From Anticarsia gemmatalis (lineage: Eukaryota; Arthropoda; Insecta; Lepidoptera; Erebidae): a stretch of DNA of 64,000 bases. The notes beneath the pieces were generated by a model. The model was not told the DNA's origin, did not search any database, and was given only the letters and a program-made list of their open reading frames with translations. The stretch's first letter is position 1. Each line of letters opens with the position of its first letter. The stretch spans positions 9,183,501-9,247,500 of the forward strand of contig NC_134747.1 of the NCBI RefSeq assembly GCF_050436995.1. The letters run 5' to 3'. Positions 33,897 to 46,500 of this stretch are shown here, in pieces. Position numbers and translations under genes: made by a program.

Positions 33897-35500
33897 TTGA
33901 ATAAATGGACATCTCTTTAGCACAAGAATTTCCGAGAGACGGGTAGTTAGCGAAATTAATTGTCGTTAACTTTTATTATTTGCCATTCTCGAGAAACGAA
34001 TAATGTTTTATCCGCTCTACAATTCATAAAAGTTTTAAAAATACATAAAATGTTGATTAGATTAAACTGGCATGCAGCCAGCGATAATCTGACAGCTGCA
34101 TTGATGGGGCAGCAGTTGCACATGGCCATACAATCTGTTAGTTCACTTTTATGTATGTACAGTCTAATTACGAAAACATTTATGACTCAGAAATAGAGCC
34201 GTTATCTTGTACAGCTGTGATATAAGCTGATAAAAATAATATGAAAAGAAAGTCTTATAGTAGAGGTAAGGTCATTTTACATGTAAAATATGCTTTACAA
34301 ATAAATAAAAGCAATAACGCAGATTCCAATTTTTGTCAATTGTCAACAAAACCATTAATAAAATTTCTACATGAACTTTCAGTCGTCTTAATCAAGAAAG
34401 TGTAGAGTCCACTGAAATTCGTAATTTAATTTCGCAGCAGTTTAATTTTGCAGCATTTCAAATTTTGATATTTTGGACGTGTCAGACAAACAGTCCCTTG
34501 AATGGACAAAGCATAATATAAACACGTACATGTTTAATTTAATAAAAGCCATTTTATGATATAATGTGTGTTACCAAAAATTAAAGCAGCGCGCACGTGT
34601 TGAGGTAAGGGTCGGTCAATGACCTCAAAATTCATGATAGGTACCGTTAATTACTTTCGCAAGGGAAGAATGTAGCACGCTACAGTAATTTACAAACAAA
34701 TCGACATATCGATTAACTGCAATGTAATCTGATTGAGATTAAAATCAATACTACGAACTTGAAAGTATATTTTCATATGTTTCGTTAAAGCCTATGATTA
34801 AATATTTTTTAACAACCGTCTTTTTTAAGTTATTTATACTAGTTTATAAAATAGATGTGATGTGATTTGATGGTGTTGAATTGATTCCAATTATTGTAGA
34901 TCTAGTTTCACGAAATGTGTCTGTTATATAAAAATTAGAGAGTCACCCTCGTTGGACTATTCTTTAGCGCAACTGTTAATAGTTAATTGAAAGGTTTAGA
35001 TTCCTGAAATACTGTAGAATATTTCTATAGGTTAATTGTAGGTATAAGCTGGAGGTTGAAATTGCGTTCGGCAGGTGCTATTCAAAATGTATTTCTAGTC
35101 CAAAGTCGGTGCACGTCATCAACAAATCTTTAGTTAAGGTAGTTACAATACTTCGTGATTTAAGGAAACTGCAACTTTGTCAAAACTACAAACTTTCGAT
35201 GATACAAGCAACTGAATTACTTTAATTCAAATTACGAAGACGCTTTCGAGAAGTCATTTGTTTTATGACAACAGAATTACGACATAAATGTAAAGGATTA
35301 CAGCTTTGGGTGGTATTAGTACCTAAACATTCAATTGCACGTGTATGAATCAGATAAATGCATTATAAAATACATAGAATACTAATGTGGTTGCGTTGTA
35401 AACAAGAGGCATGTATTCATCGCCAGGCAGTCCGTCACGTGGCGCGAACGTGGCATCCACAGGTCCTGATTGTACTCATCATAAAAACTCGTCACGTCTA

Positions 35501-35525
35501 CCCCTCACCCCTTCACCCCTCCCCC
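35501..35525 (-). other. G-quadruplex motif (minus strand)
   Basis: Four C-runs of 4, 4, 4 and 5 separated by 3, 4 and 1 nt on the plus strand, so the minus strand has the canonical four-run G-quadruplex pattern. Confidence 0.7.
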
Positions 35526-38500
35526 ACCTCACCTGAAGAAAGCCTCCCCCGACAACGGGAAATTCAGAAACGCCTGGGGTGAGAGCGAAGCGTCTGGACA
35601 GATTTGTACCTAACCACAGGTATTACTGAAACGTATGGTTAGAAAGGTAATGTGATGGCTTAAACATATCATATTATTATATAGAAGTAAGTCTAAGTAC
35701 CTTCTGTTGTTATACCCAAGTTTAAAAATGTTAACTCGTTAAAATGCTTTGCTGTTGAAAAGTTAAAATAATACTGAACAATGTCTATAAATCTTCATCT
35801 CGAAGCATAAATGTCATAAACGTGAAAGAAATATGAGCAATTTAAAAGAGAATCGATTGTAAATAACCATTTGTTTTTATGCATCTAGAGAGAACTACTT
35901 TTAAAACCTATTCCTGAGTCGTTTATTTAAAAATGCATCAACTTAAGCTCATCATATACATCGTGTTTCCGCTCGTGTAAAATACATAATCCGTACACAT
36001 ACATACTACCTACGTACAAGTAACGTTACGACGTTTTCGCACCTTCTGCGGCTTGAGTGGTATAACGCGGTTGACAAGCATACTAAATGCGAGCGTGGAG
36101 AAGGCCGAACAGACTTACACATGAACTAATACACCACTTAATATTAACACATTTACCACACCATGTAACATTAAAATAACAAATACAAACTACATACTTC
36201 TGTAATGATAACGATAACTGCCACCACTATGTTAATTCTAGTCTTTGAATACCAAATACTAGTTATGCGCGATCGTTCAGGCTTTTGTCTGAATACGACT
36301 CGTTCTTCAAGAATGTTAAAACCTTTTATGACCATAATGATGGCTCTATCTGAATAGCGACTGCTATTATATTTTGAAGCCAAAACCGCAAGTAGCAAGC
36401 TTACCTTGGTATTACGGAAAATAACCGTGGTTTCCGGTGAATCTTAAATATATTTGCAGAGATAAAACAGAATGGTACCGCAGCAGGTGGATGCCACATT
36501 GTTCCCCGTCCCGACCTCCAACCTTAAATGTATGACGCCAACAGAAGCAATGTATAGCCGGCAACTTTTCCTAACAACCGGGACACACAGCGTACGATTT
36601 ATTGTTTTGATTTTCACGGATCTCTGTTTTTCAGCCTTTGAATACCTTTATGCTTTTTATAAGAAGTTCTGGTGATATAAAAAAATACACCTTGTTGATA
36701 TCAATTTTGTACCTAATTGTCATTATTTTCATTTCCACAGTATAATGAGTGGTTGTGTCACCATCGATAAACATTACTGAGTTTAATCCCAGCTAATTGA
36801 ATCCTATTCTCCATTCTCACGGTTAAGTACTGTTTACAATGCGCTTAAATCTCTTATAAACCGTAATGCCTTAAGCGTCAAACCAATTAGTGCCAAAATA
36901 CACTGCAAGCCACGTTTGGCACAAACTGGCGGGTTAAGAGTTCATAGTAATGTCTATTGTTCGAGTGCAATGACCGCATGAATTAGCACATGTTACGACA
37001 CTCGGTTTTTGTATGAAGGACAAACGCTGCATGTAATTTTGCTTTTTGAAATATTTGCTCATAATTAAAACTCTAGCTCTTATACAATTAGGTAATAATA
37101 CTAATAACTGTGTCATGTAGGTCGCTTATTTTTATAAATTGTTCAAAGCATGTTTGTTAAAAATAAATCGTTTATAAGAAATTAGAATTATAACATTACT
37201 CTTCTTGATATTATTTAACCTAAAGTGACAGTGACAGTTGTATTTCTCTTATCGCAGCGGATTAAAAGTAATGTCAAAAATCCGCATTCTTATCTCGTTG
37301 CAGGTACTCTCACTGCCGTAATAACTAAGTTAGAAGTGGACTTTTAAATTTGGGCAGCTCCTGAGCCGAACATTAATGACCTACGCCGCCATTTTGAAGG
37401 GCTGTTTTAAGGAAAACCCCCCGGTCGCCCTCACTGGGGAAGTAATGCATTTTCCTTTATCATGGTGCGGACAGTTTGCGCACTTCTCGGCGAGGGGACC
37501 GGCTTTTACGATTATTGTGCTCACATCGTTACAACATGAGATCTGCAATAAAAAAACACTGGATTCGATCTCGCACACCGTAAATGGCAGCGGTGACGTC
37601 GCTCAGGCGATCTATTCAGAAACTATTACTGGCTATTTGATTTTAGTCACGAAATAAGTCCCTACGATAAGATAAACTCAATCCAAGATTGATCCTAAAA
37701 GAGTGCTTCTAATTTTTGCTGTGTAATGTTTGTCGAGTTAAAAAGTTGAATGAACTTTTGACTTATATTTCGGCACGTTTTAACCCAACGACTTTCTATA
37801 AAAGGATTAGGTTAAGTTACAATACCAACAGTGTTACGACACGCATCAACGCGCTGCATTTCAAAGCGGCGTGTTGCAAGCCTCAAGCGAGATCTAAAAA
37901 TGTCAAAAACGTGTAGACATTTTGCCTTGGGAAGTGCTGCGTCTGGTTCGTACGTCGACGCAGGCGATGCATCGCACACCGGAACACTGTCGGCCACGTC
38001 GAGCGTGAAATAATGCACCACATGTTGAATAACATCGTTAATTAATAGCGCCCAGCGAAAGCGCAAGTGTTCACATGCTACTTGAACATAAAACTTGACT
38101 TATTAGACAATAAATAACGAACACAGATATTATAATGCAGTAGCATGAAATTACTGTTATTATGCATGTTACCGGGGGAAGTATGCACGCTTCCCTAACG
38201 ACGGACCCACATGACGGTGACGGCAGATTCGTAACGGATAAACATCTCCGAGAATTAACAATGGACTTATAGATATATGATATTATGCAATATCCACCGC
38301 CATGAACATGTAAAACTATATATACTAACTATCAAATTTCTCACCTGAGTTCATCGACCTCTCAGAATTATTTGCCTTTAAAGATATAACTGTCGCGGTC
38401 GTGTCAACCGTGTCTAACAACAAACACAGAGTTATTATAGTCCACGCTTGTCCATGTTTAGAGCACATCGACGGCCGCCACGATAAATTTACACGTCAAC

Positions 38501-40325
38501 GTTTCCTGGGAATATTTTTGTAAAGTGGAGTGTATATTTATATTAAGCTTTGTCGCCATTTGATCGTTTATTTATGACAACGTAACCATGTAAAATGGAA
38601 TTCAAATGCAATCTTATTTGCATCACAAAGACGCAGTTTTGGGCTTCTTCGAGTGTTTTGGCGTTCCGGTTTTGTTGAGTGTTTTATTACGGTGTTGCCA
38701 CATAAAGTCGTTTTGGTTTTTGTATCAAATACCATCTGTAAGTACGTATTTATATATTTTTTCTGTGGTTAAATATCTGCATCAAAGAAGATCTAATAAA
38801 CTAAGACTAGTGCGCATACATGATTTCAATTCTGTCACCTAGACATTGCTAACAAAATAATCCCGACCCTGTCAAGACAGCAGTTGCTGCTGTTACTTTA
38901 AATTAAATTAATGAAAGTGTGATTTGTCGAAGCACAATATAGGGCAATCGTGCAGGAGAAAGTGCGGGCGCCCGCGCAGCCGTGAGAGAGCCTGGACGTG
39001 CAAACATTGCAACTCGGCCACTCACCTATTATCAGAAACTACATTATTCACGGTTCATATTTTAGGGAGCTTTACGTATATCACGCAGATAATACCATTG
39101 CTTTATTGTATGTTGATTTGTTAAGGAAGGTCGTAAACTCTATCGCTGAGTTTAACAATGATATTGTTATCTTATTGTAGATTATATATTAGCGAGTGTT
39201 TGCGACGTAACAGTCTGTGGTAATAAACACACATTACTTATTGTCGCCATAAATTACAAGCAGCCATCCCTGTGCGTTATACAATACCGTTGGTACGTAC
39301 ATAATATCATCTTTCTCTATTCAAATTGTAGATCAGAATTCATAGAGGCACATCAAAACACAACTTCAGCGCGTATCACAGCGAGGTCACGGAGTGGACG
39401 TGGCGCGTCGACTTCCTCTTCTAAGAGGATTTCACTAGAAAGCCTTCGATGACACCAGACACCGCCGCTAACACAACTTGAGGCTGTAAATCTCGTCCGA
39501 GTGGAAAGTAAACGCTTTCCAACACGCACTACTTCAGCACATGCCCAATAGAAGTCTTTGTGCTCTCCGATGGCCTCCGATTAATTGGATCGACTATCTA
39601 CATACATACACTTTAAGCGCATCTTATCGTGCTTACTTTAACGATCGCTGTGTAAGAAGGCCGCTCATAACAACTGCTCATTCCTTGGCATGTTTGACAA
39701 GTCATGCTATGGATAGAGCAGAATATAAATAGAATAGTAGAAACATCCGCCGGAGGAGGCAATAAACAATCGAAGACCCTTCCTTGCAGCGCACAACGGT
39801 ATAATTACAGACCAGTGTGATTTTTTTCTTTGTGTCTTTAACGATGAATGCAGCACTCACTACAATGTATCCCACCAGAGGAGAAGAGAAATAAAATGTT
39901 GAAGATATTTAACAATTGAACAATTAGTGACTCATTTACTCAGATGATATCTTTTTTACTGACGAGTTTTTTATGGTATGTAAATAAACAATTAGACATG
40001 CATATTTTAGTAACAAAAATAGAAACTAGCTAAAAATGGCGTCAGGAAAGTAAGTAAAAAGCTAGCGGATATATTTTAGCAAATAGCACTCTCATTATAA
40101 ATAATGAAGCTAAATAGCTCCATTCTCACCTTTTGAAAGTTGATTTCAAACCACAGAACGAGATTACAACAACATTATTATTTTATCATTAAAAACTCTG
40201 CTACTCGCGGTATAATTTACTTGGTTCACTTCTATATTTAGTAACTTAGGTCTGTAATCATAATGCGATCTGTTAATAGCACTTATTAGCGTTAACTCGT
40301 CGATATAATGATTACCAATCAATAC

Positions 40326-40521
40326 ATACAAAACTGTCCCGTTACTGAGTGACTGAATTACTGATGGACAACGCACAACTGAAACTACTGAGCGTAGAAA
40401 TTTGAAATTTGGTATGAGGATTCCTTAGGAAGTGTAAAGGACCACTAAGAAAGGATTTTTGGAAATTCCGTTCCGAAGGGAGTGAAGTTCCACGCGGGCT
40501 AAACCGCGTACGAAAAACTAG
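40326..40521 (+). mobile_element. Helitron 3' end (5'-truncated)
   Basis: Ends in CTAG followed by host T (40522). A 6-bp hairpin ACGCGG-GCTAAA-CCGCGT lies just upstream of the end (40492-40509). The body phrases 'gacaacgcaca', 'gaaatttggtatgagga' and 'ctaagaaaggatttttggaa' are familiar from lepidopteran Helitrons. The left limit is approximate, and no TC start was found. Confidence 0.7.
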
Positions 40522-43500
40522 TCTAAATATATTAATTATTATTCATATAATTAGTTATATTAGGATAATTGAATAGCGAGCTACACATTTTATTGTTTAA
40601 AACAGATTTTACAAACCGAATGGGGAAGTCCCTTTAGTTTACCTGCTGTAGGCTATCATGTAAACAATAGGGTGACATCACGATTGTTTAACTCCAAGGT
40701 TAAATTATTTATAAACAAAGTATCATTTACGATACAACATACCTCCTATAAGTAACTAAAAATAACCGTATCATATTCCTATCTAGGTTATTATGGTAAT
40801 ACTAATACGATTTCGTAAGTTAGGCTAATTTGTACAAATGCAGCTTTAAATTGCCTGTTACAAATGGAGAACGATGTTTTCAATAACCAAGATTTCTATA
40901 AATGCAAACTCATGAAATGATCACTCTCTCTATAGTAATAGTACAGGAGTATAAAATAGAAGCTTTCTTTCGATTGAAATAATGTCTCTATTAAATATTT
41001 ACGACATGATTACGTGTAACATAATTTATAGGTACTAAACGTTATTCTAAAGCGAAGTCTTAAAAATAATAATTCTGGTTTTATGGTGTTGTATAACATA
41101 ATAATAATATAATAAGCACTCAGGTGGCTAATGGTTGCGAGCCTCCCCTGAACGAGTAGGATTAAGATATCATTCTGACCAAATGCGGGTTGGCAGATCC
41201 CGTGAATTCCCCTGCACCTTAGACTGTTTTTTGGATTCCCTATGGACCCGCAAAATCGGAGGTATTTTGTTTTATTAGAGACTAGCTCTTTCCCGAAACT
41301 CCGTCCGTGTATGTATGGCGTCTGTCTATGAGGCTTATATATTATTTCATGGGTAAAATCATAGGCAAAAGCTATTATTTATGTATTTAAGTGTTATTTT
41401 GGTACATAAGCAACAAAACTGCCTAGTTTCATCAATACACTAATACATTCATACCCCGATACTTTCGCATTTCGATAGGATTTGCTTCAAAACATAGACA
41501 GTTATAACAACAATAGTTATAGGTAACATCAAAATGTAACGTTACAAGTGATATTTATAGTTGCTATATGTAAATTATTATAATTTTATTAGACACGTAC
41601 AAAGATTTTCATATTGCAGTGTGCCATTTACGTGGTCCGGGCATCGAACTGGTGCGCAAGCGACGATGCGGACGTGACCTCCGCCCGATATGCACAACGG
41701 GACCCTTTATTATTCAGCCCGTGAACCCTTGCCCTTATGTGTACGATATGCAATTGCGTTCTGTAAATCAAAAGAAATTAGCCAGCTACTTAGATTTACT
41801 TACTTTTTATTTTTTTGTTTGTTCACAATTGCTCTAAAAGTCTAAATAAATGTGTTAATACAGTAATATATTTTATTCAAATTAATTTGCGTCTCCTTCA
41901 TTTTTATAGCTTCCCGTATAATTTGAAGTTCAAGTAAATAAATTATACATATAAAACTATTATTTTGCACCGCAGAATATATTTACATTTCAGCACATTC
42001 TACTTAGTTGAGAAGTTACTTTATTTATTTAATGGTTTTTGTCTATGAGCAAGCAGGTCACCAGTAGGGGAAAGCTACAAAAACTTATCCCAAATACAAT
42101 TATTATAAAAACCAAATATTTCCACTGGGTAAAAACATGCAAATTCGTCAAACCGAATCGTTTTTGAGGACATCGAACTACTTTGTTAGGGCTTCGGTAA
42201 TTATTTGTATAGCTATTGTATACGTTAGCTTATTCAAAATACACAATAACAATACACAACATCCTTTAAACCAAACTACTGTAAAATAAGTACATTCAAG
42301 GACTAAAAACTACCAATATTTCACATTATTTGCAAGACCGACATTGTCCAATGACTAAATAGCTGATATAACACTGCATAAAACACTATAACGATATCGA
42401 CAACGGTTGTCAGGCGACGATTCGTTTCGGCTTGTGCAACGGCGCCAATCACACGAGTAAACGATCCGTGATCACTCAATAATAGTCTCAAATAATAACT
42501 AATAGCTCTAACAATCTAATGCATGCTGCAACACACTGGGAAAGTTGTGAACTCAGCTTTTAATAGACTTGAGGCAACGAGATTATAGTCATTACGTCAC
42601 CGTCTTCGGACACACATGAGTTACCACGTATGTACAATCGCACTCACTTCGCAAATAGCACAATTAGGTAATAACACCTCTGTAGATAAAATGAGCAGTC
42701 CTGAAAACGAGTTTCACCTTGAATTATATTGTTCATAAAATCGGTGTGCAAGTTTATGACTGTCTGGATGTCATACTAATAAAAAATACGACTTGGAATT
42801 TATTAAAGTTAGCAGAGAAGAAAATGCTTAGCGACCGTGTTTTTAACAATATTTTAAGCTTACGAATAATAAACTCTACCTATCAGAAGATTCGAAAGAC
42901 AGTTATAAATATATCTTTCTAAATTCATTACATATATTTTTACATTAAATGATTTAAAATGTAATTTTTTAAAGTTCAATAAGTCAATGTAAATATTAAA
43001 AAGTATTTCATATCAATTCCATACAGTCCAATCTATGAAAAATAATAAACATAATTGCCCTTGTTAACAAATTGATCATTACTTTTGACACAAACGTCAA
43101 CAAATATCGTGCGATACCGTATGTGGTTGAGTCCCTTGTGGCCAAAACAAACCTTTCGCAATTATAGTCCAGAATGATAAATTACCGTAATCGCTGATCA
43201 TAAATGATATATTAGTGAGTATTACTGTCCATGTACGTAGGAACTATTATATACATCTACATAAATATGTAGATTCAAACTCTGGAACATTACGTACTGC
43301 CAAACAAATTGCCTTTTAAAGCTGTTGAGATACTCGAAAAGGGATTATCCCTTGAGTGTGCTCTTAAATGTGATCCTTTAACCGATGAACGTCTGAATTT
43401 CCTAAAACCGCTTTATAATCAGAATAATATTTAGAAAAGAGGCGTCAGGTGGAAGAGTATCTTAAATTGTAAGAAAAATAAAGGACAGTTTATGCTATAG

Positions 43501-46500
43501 ACATACCTAGCTACCTACATTTATTGTTATAATTTCCAGTAAATCAAAATAAAATCACGGCGTCAACGCGAACGCATTCCAATCTAGGTATACAATATGA
43601 ATGAATAATTGTGCGAAGAAAAGGTTGACGTTATAATGATATGACGATCTATTCATAGTTAAGTCCACACGGAAATATATAATATAATGACAGGTAGGAG
43701 CATAAAAACTAAGAGGTGAGATCATATAACGTTTTTGCGAAGCAGAAATAAACGTGCAGAATTAACACCACTGATAAAGTGAGAGATAAAAGTATTTGTT
43801 ACATCTAGAAAGAATTGAGCGCAGTCAATGACATAGTTTATGTATTTTGTTTTGATTCTACATCCTACAATAGTTGTATTTTGTTTCACAGTTTTGCGTA
43901 GTGAGATTGAGATTATTTTGCCATGCATTCTATTAAAAAATGTTACTTAGATCAAAATTGGAGCAAAGAAGAAAGTACTGCGGATGTTTTAATAAAAACT
44001 GATAATTCACATTAATGAATTAGTTGCGTCTCACTAGGGGCTCAGCAATTAGTACATGCATCTATGCTCAGTCAGCCAAGTCCCGATTTATCATCCACAT
44101 ATTAGGAATTCGCTTTAAAATACACAGACAGCCAAAAGTTTACGTCGACATTTCAGTGACTACTGTTACCGGTATTCGACCGGTAAAAGTTGAATTGCGA
44201 AAGTCAGACTGCAACTTCATTTAAAATTCACTATTTTAATTCAGTCGTACGAGGAAAGGATGTCTGTGCATTAGGAAATATTTATAAAGTTTATTGTATC
44301 ACACCTAATAGGAAATCGTCAATATATTTCACGCGCAATTGATCTAAGGAAGTGATGACAACGCAATGACTTCTGAAGTTCTACTAATGACAGTTTTTAG
44401 TCTATTAATTTATTCCGATTTTCACACAACCGGTTCTACTTTAGACTGTTTTTAATGAACGTTAATTTTTGTTGCTGAAACACGCGACGAATTATTTATT
44501 TACACTTCTTCTTTTGTTTAATTACTTTGTAAATTAGGCGTAACAATAGAATTAGGCGCTATTTAGAATTCAAAAGTTAATAGAATATGACAAACTCATC
44601 AAAGTCATGCTCAAGATAATGCCAAAGATTCAGTGTCGTAAAATGTATCCCATAAAATAAGTAAGGTCACAGGAACTTTAGAGCCCACAGAAAGGGCCAT
44701 AACAGCCCAACCATTTCCATGTTCATTTATTTAACAAATTAATTAACGGTTCGAAGAGGATATTGGCAATGTTATTAACTTGGCTTCATCGTCCCTCGAT
44801 TGTATTATATGATCATCTGTAGAAATGGCGCATAGGATAATATAATGTACTTACTCAATGAAACCGTTCATAGGTATATAAAGCTATATAAAAAAACGTG
44901 TAAACTGAACACAATAAAGTTATAAAGGTATAACCAATGCTACATAACGCCAGAGCCGATTTACGTGAGCCGACTAAGAAAACATTAATGCTTATTGGCG
45001 TTGTAGATTTTAATATAGATAAAAATATTAACGTCGTTCAGTATGTATTAAAGAAAATGTGTAAAAGGAAATGAGGCGCGCGGCGCGGGTCGCGGCCAGG
45101 GGTTAATCATTGTTGCCAACGTGACGAGCTCCATCACCCCAGGGATCAGCGGCAATTTGTCAATCACCACGTGAATGCCCTTCACTAAAGCTTTCAATAA
45201 ACGCGTACCCTACCAATATAATCAATATTCAATAAATTGTCCAACAGATTTTATTACCTACTCATTTACGAGGACGAACAAATTATATCGAACAATAGAC
45301 AGACGTAGCTGATTTATGCGTCTTCGCGATACTTTGATCCCTCATATAAACTACTGGAAGCCAAGAAAAAGGTTTCAAGTAAACCGGATAATGTCAACAT
45401 GAAGAGTATCGTAATTAATATTGTTACTGCAGTCGACTTTTGACGTAACATCCGTATTCCGTTTCCTGAATTGTAATCATCGTAAAACCGCAAAAACTGT
45501 ACAAGCGAACATGTCATGAGAAGCGGCATTCTAGGCGGTAACAGTAATTTCATAATTTTTCCATAAATTACGGCGATTATGTTAAATGGCAATGTTATAA
45601 AACAATAAGTTATGCGAGGTACACGTCATTACGATTTCTACGCTTGATCGGATTACGATAGCCCGTCGACAGCATGATATCATAGTATCATACTACTAGC
45701 GAACCTTGCCACTCCTTATATGTACACGCTTTACAATATTGTAAGTTCATATTCAAGTTAAACAATATTGTAGTTCATTAAATCAGTCAACAAAAATTAT
45801 TCATGATGCTAGTATAATGTGAGTATTTAATCCTTTTTAAATCTGAAGATAAATTATGTTTACTAACTGCTTGCGTGCAATTGTAAACATTATGACTACT
45901 ATAGGACCTATTGCCTATTCAAATTCGTCTGGTTCCAATTTGTTCGATGAAGATATCGCATGTCGTCGAATCGATATTAATTAAAAGCGCTCAAACAATG
46001 CTGTCATTATTCGCTCCGGCAAAGCCGAGGACCGATTGTCTCTCAGTCCTCGCGCCAAAGGAGAGCGCTTGCCACCACCATTTCAGAGGCGCATATCTTA
46101 TCTGTTCGTGGTTTTCATCTATTATTTGTCTGATATTTCTCACCCTCTGACGACTATAACTATAAATGACTCTACATTTTCGCAACAACAACGTTGTAAC
46201 TGGGTACGTTTACCTATTGATTGAGTATTCATTTTCTTAAGTAAGTGGATGAAGATTTCATCAAACAATAATGACAGTCACGATAATAATCAGTAGCACG
46301 ACACATGAATGCATGCACTCACTCGCTGTCCCGTTAGTTCAAAGACCCAAATAACAATCATCATTGCAAAGGAACGTGAAACTTTTTAATCTAATCGATT
46401 ACACACACTCAATCGTAACGCGCTCCACGTAACACAACATAGAAAAACTTAATATGTGCAGTTTGCTTATTCTTTCTCGCGTGACAGTAATGGCGGAAAG

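Larger units (their letters stand above)
28684..40325. other. Long non-coding, repeat-poor stretch
   Basis: Apart from the patches listed separately (GC-rich at 29530-29646 and 33838-33896, C-rich quadruplex motif at 35501-35525), this is AT-rich unique sequence. Open frames reach about 95 codons (30871-31158, 37376-37657) but none has splice pairing or recognisable sequence. I saw no transposon ends. Confidence 0.55.

Noticed and set aside
37376..37657. Region open on both strands (93 and 65 codons)
   Set aside because: Neither frame has protein-like features or splice pairing. It may be conserved non-coding DNA but nothing in the sequence shows this.
45314..45592. 92-codon minus-strand ORF with a hydrophobic segment
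   Set aside because: AT-biased composition, no recognisable family, no supporting splice sites or promoter; chance ORFs of this size occur throughout the window.
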